From Pseudomonas sp. N3-W (GTDB lineage Bacteria; Pseudomonadota; Gammaproteobacteria; Pseudomonadales; Pseudomonadaceae): 64,000 nt of DNA. Positions 57,717 through 64,000 of this stretch are shown here, in pieces. Numbering within the stretch: position 1 is the first letter of the stretch; each line of letters begins with the position of its first letter. The notes below the pieces were generated by a model. The model saw nothing but the letters and a program-made list of their open reading frames with translations. It had not been told where the DNA came from and ran no database searches. Both the position numbers and the translations under genes were made by a program. The stretch is taken from contig NZ_CP103965.1 of assembly GCF_024970185.1 (NCBI RefSeq), positions 4,979,001-5,043,000 on the forward strand. The letters are read 5' to 3'.

Positions 57717-58481
57717 TTACTTGAGGCTGCCCGAGAGGAATTGCTGCAAGCGTTCGGACTGTGGATTGACCAGCACTTCACGCGGGTTGCCGCTTTCTTC
57801 GACGACACCTTTGTGCAGGAACACCAGTTGGTTCGACACTTCGCGGGCAAAGCCCATTTCGTGAGTCACCACCACCATGGTTCGGCCTTCCTGGGCCAGG
57901 GCCTGCATGACTTTCAATACGTCGCCGACCAGCTCCGGGTCGAGCGCCGAAGTCGGTTCGTCGAACAGCATCACTTCAGGCTCCATCGCCAGCGCACGGG
58001 CAATTGCCACGCGCTGCTGCTCGCCGCCGGACATATGGCCAGGGTAGGCGTCCTTGCGATGAGACACGCCGACTTTGGCCAGGTAATGCTCAGCCTTCTC
58101 CCTGGCTTCGGCCTTGGACATGCCAAGCACGTGGACCGGCGCTTCCATGATGTTTTCCATCGCGGTCATGTGCGACCACAGATTGAAATGCTGGAACACC
58201 ATCGACAGACGCGAACGCATGCGTTGCAGCTGTTTCGGGTCGGCAGCCTTCAGCGCGCCTTCCTTGTTGGCAACCAGTTTCAGCTCTTCGTTGTTGAGCA
58301 GAATCCTGCCCGCGTGCGGCTGCTCAAGCAGGTTGATGCAACGCAGGAAAGTACTTTTGCCGGAGCCACTGGAGCCGATGATGCTGATCACATCACCCGC
58401 CGCCGCTTTCAGGGACACGCCCTTGAGCACTTCGTGACTGCCATAGCGTTTATGCAGGTCTTGGACTTCAAGTTTGTACAT
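57717..58481 (-). CDS. aotP: Arginine/ornithine ABC transporter ATPase
   Basis: 254 residues from ATG 58481. Walker [12 protein letters not shown], signature [19 protein letters not shown], Walker [12 protein letters not shown] and the H-loop VVVTHEM are intact. The HisP/ArtP type of polar amino acid importers. It energises AotQM with AotJ as binding protein. Confidence 0.95.
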   Translation of the reverse strand: MYKLEVQDLHKRYGSHEVLKGVSLKAAAGDVISIIGSSGSGKSTFLRCINLLEQPHAGRILLNNEELKLVANKEGALKAADPKQLQRMRSRLSMVFQHFNLWSHMTAMENIMEAPVHVLGMSKAEAREKAEHYLAKVGVSHRKDAYPGHMSGGEQQRVAIARALAMEPEVMLFDEPTSALDPELVGDVLKVMQALAQEGRTMVVVTHEMGFAREVSNQLVFLHKGVVEESGNPREVLVNPQSERLQQFLSGSLK

Positions 58482-58508
58482 GCGGTCGGTTCTCACAAAA
58501 ACAGTCAG

Positions 58509-59621
58509 TCAGTCGTTGAGCAAGCGCCCGTGACGCAGCGCTTCGCGCCCCGCCACCTTGGCCAGCCAGAAACCGGGTTGGGCATAACGTAGCCGTTCAA
58601 CGGCAAACAGCACCCCGGACGTACCAGCACACACGGTGCTGACGCGATCGGACAAGGGATCGATCACTTCAAAAATCTCGTCGCCCGCCTCTACCCACTC
58701 ACCGGGTTTGCGCAGGAAACTCACCACACCCGGATGCGGCGCAAACAGTAATTCAGTGCCTTCGAACGGCATGCCTTCGCACGCCTCTTGCGCAGGCTGC
58801 GGCCATTCACCGCGAATCAAACCCTGCTCGGCGAGGAACGCCAGAATGCCGTCGGCATACGCCTGGGCTTCAGGACGACCGGTGTCGGCCTGACCACCCA
58901 ACTCAATAGTGGTCGCCAGACACGCCAGCGGAATCTGCGCGTCGGGGAACAACCGCGAAAGACGCAACCACGGCAGCGAACAGGCTTCGTCAAACGAACT
59001 GCCGCCCGAGTCTTCCGCCAGCAAACCGACCCGCACATTCAAATGCGCGGCCAGCGAACGCCACTGTGGCCAGTGTTGCGGCAAGGCGTACATGTGCAGC
59101 GCCGCCTCGGCGTCGCAATGCAAATCCAGCACCACGTCGGCGGTGCAGGCGTGGCTGAGCAAGATGCGCTGCATGCCCTGCAACTGACTGGCGGCGGGCG
59201 GCAATGCGCCCAGCGCATCGCTCATGGCCTCACGGATCATTCGGATATTGGCGTGGGCATCATCACCCAGGCGCCCTTGCAGCTCGGCGGCGACAGGCGC
59301 GCTCAACTCGACGAAATCGCGGTTGAAATTCTTGCCGCTGCCCGCCTCGAAACGCCCTTGGTGGTTACCTTGAAGCAGTTGACCCAGACCCAACGGGTTG
59401 GCCACCGGCACCAGCTCAATCACACCGTTGAGCAAGCCCTGGACTTCGAGTTCGGTCAGGCGTTTTTTCAGCTCCCAAGCCGTGCGCATGCCCGGCAGTT
59501 CATCGGCGTGCAGGCTGGCCTGGATGTAGGCCTTGCGCTCGCCGTTGCCGAAGCGGAATACCGAGATATGGCGTTCGCTGCCCAAGTGGCTCCACGGCAA
59601 TGCATGATCGATGCGTTCCAT
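58509..59621 (-). CDS. aotO: AotO, succinylglutamate desuccinylase/aspartoacylase-family protein
   Basis: 370 residues. The metal site is recognisable: QASLHADELPGMRTAWEL (His and Glu) and VVLDLHCDAEAALHMY (His). It belongs to the AstE/AspA superfamily but has a longer C-terminal part. It always lies within the aot operon of Pseudomonas, though the substrate is not established. It starts one base after aotM stops, which fits co-translation. Confidence 0.88.
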   Translation of the reverse strand: MERIDHALPWSHLGSERHISVFRFGNGERKAYIQASLHADELPGMRTAWELKKRLTELEVQGLLNGVIELVPVANPLGLGQLLQGNHQGRFEAGSGKNFNRDFVELSAPVAAELQGRLGDDAHANIRMIREAMSDALGALPPAASQLQGMQRILLSHACTADVVLDLHCDAEAALHMYALPQHWPQWRSLAAHLNVRVGLLAEDSGGSSFDEACSLPWLRLSRLFPDAQIPLACLATTIELGGQADTGRPEAQAYADGILAFLAEQGLIRGEWPQPAQEACEGMPFEGTELLFAPHPGVVSFLRKPGEWVEAGDEIFEVIDPLSDRVSTVCAGTSGVLFAVERLRYAQPGFWLAKVAGREALRHGRLLND

Positions 59622-59622
59622 A

Positions 59623-60321
59623 TCAGTGCTTCCGCGGGGCCAGATAGCCCAGCCAGCGGCGCTCGGCCAGCTTGAACAGGCGCACCAGAATGAACGTCAG
59701 GCACAGGTAGAAGACGCCTGCAGTGATGTACGCTTCGAACGGCAAGTAGTACTGAGCGTTCACCGTGCGCGCGGCACCCGTGATGTCGATCAGGGTCACG
59801 ATGGAGGCCAGACTGGTGGTCTGCAACATCATGATCACTTCGTTGCTGTACTGCGGCAGCGCCCGGCGCAGGGCCGACGGCAGCAGGATGCGCTTGTACA
59901 TCTTGTAACGCGACATGCCCATGGCCTTGGCCGCTTCGATCTCGCCGTTCGGCGTGGCCCGCAGGCTGCCGGCGATGATTTCAGCGGTATAGGCGCTGGT
60001 GTTGATCGCAAACGCCAGGCACGCACAGAAGGTGGCGCTGGACAGAAACGGCCACAAGAAGCTTTCACGTACCGCTTCGAATTGCGCCAGACCGTAGTAG
60101 ATCAGGAACAACTGCACCAGCATCGGCGTGCCGCGGATCACATAGGTGTAGAGCCAGGCGGTCATGTTCACGACCGCGTTTTTCGAGACGCGCATCAAGC
60201 CCAGCGGCAGGGCACACAGCAGACCGAAGAACAGCGATATTCCCAGCAGTTTGAGGGTCGTCAGCAAGCCACCGAAGTACAGCGGCAAGGCCTCCCAAAT
60301 GACGTTGTAGTCGAAGATCAT
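59623..60321 (-). CDS. aotM: Arginine/ornithine ABC transporter permease AotM
   Basis: 232 residues with the HisM-type permease pattern. The EAA loop reads GEIEAAKAMGMSRYKMYKRILLPSALRRALPQYSNEVIMMLQTTSL, and five or so membrane helices are visible. The start overlaps the aotQ stop by four bases. Confidence 0.94.
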   Translation of the reverse strand: MIFDYNVIWEALPLYFGGLLTTLKLLGISLFFGLLCALPLGLMRVSKNAVVNMTAWLYTYVIRGTPMLVQLFLIYYGLAQFEAVRESFLWPFLSSATFCACLAFAINTSAYTAEIIAGSLRATPNGEIEAAKAMGMSRYKMYKRILLPSALRRALPQYSNEVIMMLQTTSLASIVTLIDITGAARTVNAQYYLPFEAYITAGVFYLCLTFILVRLFKLAERRWLGYLAPRKH

Positions 60322-61007
60322 AGATCAGCCGCCCTTACGCCTACCGAGTAGCGCTTCTCAAGTTGACGCAGGATCAGCAACGAAACGCTGGTGATGACCA
60401 GGTACATCGCCGCCACTGCGAGGAAGAAGGTGAAAGGCTCGCGGGTGGCATCAGCCGCCTGCTTGGCCTTGAACATCATGTCTTGCAGGCCGACGACCGA
60501 AATCAGCGCGGTGGCCTTGGTCAGTACCAGCCAGTTGTTGGTAAAACCCGGAATCGCCAGGCGAATCATCTGCGGCACCAACACCCGGAAGAACACCTGG
60601 AAACTACTCATGCCATAGGCCATGCCGGCTTCCGCCTGCCCCTTGGGGATCGCCATGAAGGCGCCACGGAACGTTTCCGACAGGTATGCACCGAAGATGA
60701 AACCCAGGGTGCCGATACCGGCCGCCAGCGGGTTCAGGTCGATGTAGTCGTTGAAGCCGAGCAGCGGTGCGACGCGGTTGAGCAAGTCCTGGCCACCGTA
60801 GAAAATCAGCAGGATCAGCACCAGGTCGGGAATCCCGCGGATCACCGTGGAATACAGGTCGCCCAACCAGGCCAGCCAGCGCACCGGCGAAAGACGCAGC
60901 GAAACGCCGATCAGACCCAGAACGATGGCCAGGGCCATGGACGACAAGGCGAGCTGAAGCGTCAACCATGCGCCATCGAGGATGACAGCCCCGTAGCCTT
61001 TCAACAT
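60318..61007 (-). CDS. aotQ: Arginine/ornithine ABC transporter permease AotQ
   Basis: 229 residues, HisQ-type permease. The EAA loop is GQAEAGMAYGMSSFQVFFRVLVPQMIRLAIPGFTNNWLVLTKATAL. It pairs with AotM in the inner membrane. It lies 91 bases after aotJ, with an attenuator hairpin in between. Confidence 0.94.
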   Translation of the reverse strand: MLKGYGAVILDGAWLTLQLALSSMALAIVLGLIGVSLRLSPVRWLAWLGDLYSTVIRGIPDLVLILLIFYGGQDLLNRVAPLLGFNDYIDLNPLAAGIGTLGFIFGAYLSETFRGAFMAIPKGQAEAGMAYGMSSFQVFFRVLVPQMIRLAIPGFTNNWLVLTKATALISVVGLQDMMFKAKQAADATREPFTFFLAVAAMYLVITSVSLLILRQLEKRYSVGVRAADL

Positions 61008-61032
61008 GATTCAGGTCCTCGAAAGTTGGGAT

Positions 61033-61077
61033 GAAAAAATGGCGCAAACCGCAGAGATCCTGTTGCTTGCGCCATTT
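61033..61077 (-). terminator. Intercistronic attenuator between aotJ and aotQ
   Basis: On the minus strand AAATGGCGCAA (from 61077) pairs perfectly with TTGCGCCATTT around a 19-base loop and continues into six Ts. It should cut transcription partly so that the binding protein AotJ is made in excess over the permeases. Confidence 0.75.
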
Positions 61078-61098
61078 CTGACTTGTCGCGCGGACGTG

Positions 61099-61872
61099 TT
61101 ACTTGCCGTAGATATCGAAGGCGAAGTATTTGTCCTGGATTTGTTTGTACTTGCCGTTCTCGCGAATGGCAGCGATCGCGGTGTTGATCTTGTCTTTGAG
61201 CGCGTCGCCCTTGCGAACCGCGATACCCACACCGTCACCGAAGTACTTGACGTCGGTGAAGGCCGGACCGACGAACGCGAAGCCTTTGCCGGCGTCGGTT
61301 TTCAGGAACCCATCGTCCAGCAAGGTAGCGTCAGCCACGGTGCCATCGAGGCGGCCAGCGGCCACGTCGAGGTAGATTTCGTTCTGCGAACCGTAAGGCT
61401 TGATCTCGGCACCCAGCGGGGCCAGGACTTCGCGGGCGAAACGCTCGTGGATCGAACCACGTTGCACGCCGATGTTCTTGCCCTTGAGCTCGGTCAGGCC
61501 GTCGCTGACTTGAGTGCCAGCCTTCATGACCAGACGCGCCGGGGTGTTGTAGTACTTGTTGGTGAAGTCCACGGACTTCTTGCGGTCTTCGGTGATCGAC
61601 ATCGAAGACAGAATGGCGTCGATCTTGCGCACTTTAAGCGCCGGGATCAGACCGTCGAACTCTTGCTCGACCCACACGCACTTGACTTGCATCTGCTCGC
61701 ACAGGGCGTTGCCGATGTCGTAGTCGAAACCGACGATGCTGCCGTCCGGTGCTTTGGAAGCGAACGGAGGGTAAGCCGCTTCGATACCGATCTTCAGTGG
61801 CTTTTCATCAGCGAAGGATGGCAGGGACAGCACGGACAGTGCCAGGGCGCCAAGCAGCACAAGTTTCTTCAT
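61099..61872 (-). CDS. aotJ: Arginine/ornithine periplasmic binding protein AotJ
   Basis: 257 residues from ATG 61872 (GGAG 7 bases upstream). The signal peptide is [20 protein letters not shown], cleaved before [40 protein letters not shown], the type-3 solute-binding signature of the LAO family. First gene of the aotJQMOP-argR operon. Confidence 0.95.
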   Translation of the reverse strand: MKKLVLLGALALSVLSLPSFADEKPLKIGIEAAYPPFASKAPDGSIVGFDYDIGNALCEQMQVKCVWVEQEFDGLIPALKVRKIDAILSSMSITEDRKKSVDFTNKYYNTPARLVMKAGTQVSDGLTELKGKNIGVQRGSIHERFAREVLAPLGAEIKPYGSQNEIYLDVAAGRLDGTVADATLLDDGFLKTDAGKGFAFVGPAFTDVKYFGDGVGIAVRKGDALKDKINTAIAAIRENGKYKQIQDKYFAFDIYGK

Positions 61873-62041
61873 CTTGGGACTCCATCGGTAAAGGGCAAAA
61901 CGGCAGAGTGAGCGACAGCCCAATATGCGAATGGGTGAAACGGAAAAAGCAGTGCTGCGTCCTGGTGAAGCCGCGTTGAATTTCAACCCCGGCGACGACG
62001 AGCGAGTGATCGGCATTCTAACGACAGGCCCGAAGCCGATA

Positions 62042-62102
62042 TTTCTTCAATGCGACAACAAATTACAGATGCACCGAGAAAGCCACTTGGGGCCGTTGAC
62101 AG
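62042..62102 (-). promoter_or_regulatory. Tandem ArgR half-sites upstream of aotJ
   Basis: On the minus strand TGTCGC-N8-AA lies at 62057-62042, a perfect match. A weaker TGTCAA-N8-AA lies at 62102-62087, 45 bases upstream. The arrangement mirrors the pair before aruC. Confidence 0.55.
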
Positions 62103-62380
62103 CCTTGCAAATTCATGCAAGAGCAAAAGATTGTGAACCAATCAATGTAGCAAATTGCGGGCCTATTATTGGCAAACCCTTCTAATCCGGCAAGCGCAGC
62201 GTGATGTCTAATTTTTTACAGGGTGCTGGAAGGCCCTGAAACGGGGCTTTGCGTTTCTCTATGCCCCGGAATGGGCCGGACGGTTACACATTTAGTTACT
62301 TGGAGGACGGCGGGTAACAGTGGGAAATGGCTGACAAGGGATATCGATATTTATTGGTCGTTGTCATGCAGTGCCTGACC

Positions 62381-62485
62381 GATCGCTTTCGCGGGCAAGC
62401 CCGCTCCCACAGGTGGCCTTCTGTGTACTTGGGATTTGTGCCAGACGCAGATCTACCGTGGGAGCGAGCCTGCTCGCGAAAAGGC
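62381..62485. repeat. Inverted REP pair upstream of aotJ
   Basis: CGCTTTCGCGGGCAAGCCCGCTCCCAC (in 62384-62410) and GTGGGAGCGAGCCTGCTCGCGAA (in 62458-62480) face each other, as at 46048-46123. Confidence 0.8.
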
Positions 62486-62507
62486 CAGCACAAAAACATC
62501 AGGCAAT

Positions 62508-62542
62508 AAAAAGCCCCACCAGACTCACCACCTGGCAGGGCC
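62508..62542 (-). terminator. Probable terminator of acsA
   Basis: On the minus strand GCCCTGCCAG pairs imperfectly with CTGGTGGGGC and is followed by TTTTTATT, about 23 bases past the stop. Confidence 0.6.
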
Positions 62543-62564
62543 TTCACCCCCTCAAAACCAACGC

Positions 62565-64000
62565 TTACGCGACATTCATGGTCTTGTGTGTCTCAATCAA
62601 ATGCTGCACCACACCCGGGTCCGCCAAGGTGGAGATATCACCCAACCCATCGTATTCAGCGGTAGCGATCTTGCGCAAAATCCGGCGCATGATCTTGCCC
62701 GAACGCGTCTTCGGCAGCCCAGGTGCCCACTGAATCACATCCGGAGAAGCAATCGGGCCAATCTCTTTACGCACCCAGTTCTTCAATTCCAGACGCAACT
62801 GCTCGGTCGGTTCCTCCCCCGCGATCAAGGTGACGTAGACATAAATGCCCTGCCCCTTGAGGTCGTGCGGCACCCCCACCACCGCCGCTTCCGCGACTTT
62901 CGGGTGGGCGACCATGGCGCTTTCGATCTCGGCAGTGCCCATGCGGTGACCGGAGACGTTCAGCACGTCGTCCACACGACCGGTGATCCAGTAATAACCA
63001 TCGGCGTCACGACGGGCGCCGTCACCGGTGAAGTACATGCCACGGAACGTCTTGAAGTAGGTGTCGACAAAGCGGTCATGGTCGCGATACAGCGTGCGTG
63101 CCTGGCCCGGCCACGAATCGAGAATCACCAGGTTGCCCTCGGCCACGCCTTCGATGATGTTGCCCAGGTTGTCTACCAGCGCCGGCACCACGCCGAAGAA
63201 CGGACGTGCCGCCGAACCCGGCTTGAGCGCGTGAGCACCCGGCAGCGGACTCATCAGGGTCGCACCGGTTTCGGTCTGCCACCAGGTGTCGACGATCGGG
63301 CAGCGCGATTGCCCTACATTCTTGTAGTACCAATCCCACGCTTCCGGGTTAATCGGCTCACCGACTGAACCCAGCAGACGCAGACTGCTGCCATCAGCCC
63401 CTTCAACAGCAGCGGTGCCCGAGGCCATCATTGCGCGAATTGCAGTCGGTGCGGTGTAGAGGATATTGACCTGGTGCTTGTCGACGATCTTCGCTACCCG
63501 GGTGATGTCCGGATAGTTCGGCACGCCTTCGAACAGTAAGGTGGTCGCGCCATTGGCCAGCGGGCCGTAGACGATATAAGTGTGGCCGGTGATCCAGCCG
63601 ACATCGGCGGTGCACCAGTAGATTTCGCCCGGACGGTAGTCGAACACCCGCTCGTGGGTCATGGCTGCATATAACAGGTAACCGCCCGTGGTGTGCTGCA
63701 CGCCCTTCGGCTTGCCGGTGGAGCCGGAGGTATAAAGGATGAACAGTGCTTCCTCGGCGCCCATCTCTTTCGGCGCGCAGACGCTGCCCGCCACTTTCAT
63801 CAGGTCTTCGTACCAGATGTCGCGGTGCTGGTTCCACTTGATGTTGCCGCCGGTGCGCTTGCACACGATGACTTTCTGGATACTGCTGGTTTCCGGGTTG
63901 GTCAGCGCATCGTCGACGTTGGTCTTGAGCGGGATTTTCTTGCCGGCACGAATGCCTTCATCAGCGGTGATCACCACCTTCGATTTGCAGTCGATGATGC
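62565..64000 (-). CDS. acsA: Acetyl-CoA synthetase, C-terminal part (continues beyond the window)
   Basis: About 478 residues are visible; the N-terminus is past base 64000. AMP-forming core motifs: [18 protein letters not shown] (P-loop-like A3), [18 protein letters not shown] (A5), [39 protein letters not shown] (A7-A8). The catalytic, acetylation-regulated Lys is in [16 protein letters not shown]. It activates acetate to acetyl-CoA. The gene next to aot in P. aeruginosa is the same. Confidence 0.97.
   Translation of the reverse strand, partial: IIDCKSKVVITADEGIRAGKKIPLKTNVDDALTNPETSSIQKVIVCKRTGGNIKWNQHRDIWYEDLMKVAGSVCAPKEMGAEEALFILYTSGSTGKPKGVQHTTGGYLLYAAMTHERVFDYRPGEIYWCTADVGWITGHTYIVYGPLANGATTLLFEGVPNYPDITRVAKIVDKHQVNILYTAPTAIRAMMASGTAAVEGADGSSLRLLGSVGEPINPEAWDWYYKNVGQSRCPIVDTWWQTETGATLMSPLPGAHALKPGSAARPFFGVVPALVDNLGNIIEGVAEGNLVILDSWPGQARTLYRDHDRFVDTYFKTFRGMYFTGDGARRDADGYYWITGRVDDVLNVSGHRMGTAEIESAMVAHPKVAEAAVVGVPHDLKGQGIYVYVTLIAGEEPTEQLRLELKNWVRKEIGPIASPDVIQWAPGLPKTRSGKIMRRILRKIATAEYDGLGDISTLADPGVVQHLIETHKTMNVA

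Larger units (their letters stand above)
61873..62564. other. 692-base region between aotJ and acsA
   Basis: It contains the aotJ promoter region with two ArgR half-sites, an inverted REP pair, and the acsA terminator. Open frames on the plus strand here are not gene-like. Confidence 0.6.

Overview
The window is a Pseudomonas chromosome, most likely from the P. fluorescens group. The evidence is the conserved gene order csrA/rsmA - lysC - alaS and the complete Pseudomonas-type arginine succinyltransferase (aru/ast) and aot transport cluster, together with amrZ, an MvaU-type H-NS analogue, small Pseudomonas families such as DUF1652 and DUF6555, and REP palindromes typical of the group. All assignments come from reading the sequence; no database search was run.

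The left half (1 to about 32.4 kb) is accessory DNA: short hypothetical genes, decayed genes, a complete IS1182-type element, local duplications and defence or stress genes. In order it holds a metallo-beta-lactamase-fold hydrolase (cut by the window edge), a RarA-type ATPase, a PhaZ-like hydrolase, two convergent paralogous membrane-protein genes, a glycosyltransferase, a single-domain response regulator, a frameshifted gene, DUF1652 and DUF6555 proteins, and a translationally coupled RsbQ-like hydrolase plus PAS histidine kinase. Next come small hypotheticals, a HAD phosphatase pseudogene with two lesions, an APC permease, an MvaU-like silencer, an SOS cassette (SRAP/YedK diverging from umuDC across one LexA box), an M24-fold protein, the IS, an AraC regulator diverging from a glutathione transferase, a methyltransferase, a tandem duplication of a small-gene pair, a five-gene minus-strand set with a divergent XRE regulator, and a two-gene Hachiman anti-phage system (HamA/HamB).

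This region stops at two tRNA-Arg(CCU) genes. The outer one (32418-32476) has lost its 3' part from the T-arm on, and the inner one (32149-32220) has no encoded CCA. That is the sort of scar left by integration into a tRNA gene, so about 32.4 kb is the likely island/core boundary. No integrase is visible in the window.

The right half (32.5 to 64 kb) is core genome: a small membrane protein, amrZ, mgtE, a DUF4124-like secreted protein, two tRNA-Arg(ACG), tRNA-Ser(GCU), csrA, lysC, alaS, ltaE, an FMN riboswitch with ribH2, then astE, a small His-rich protein, astB, astD, aruG, aruF and aruC, and, read from its promoter leftward, aotJ-aotQ-aotM-aotO-aotP-argR, with the 3' part of acsA at the right edge. 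ArgR, made at the end of the aot transporter operon, should control uptake and catabolism of arginine together: tandem TGTCGC-N8-AA half-sites lie upstream of both aruC and aotJ. The one clear intrusion is a 1683-residue DUF6543/leucine-rich-repeat protein gene between aruC and argR. Its linker-LRR module is duplicated and no NEL ubiquitin-ligase domain follows.

The strongest leads are the RsbQ-like/PAS-kinase pair, the double-LRR protein inside the arginine cluster, the broken tRNA-Arg boundary with Hachiman beside it, and the small duplicated gene pairs of unknown function.
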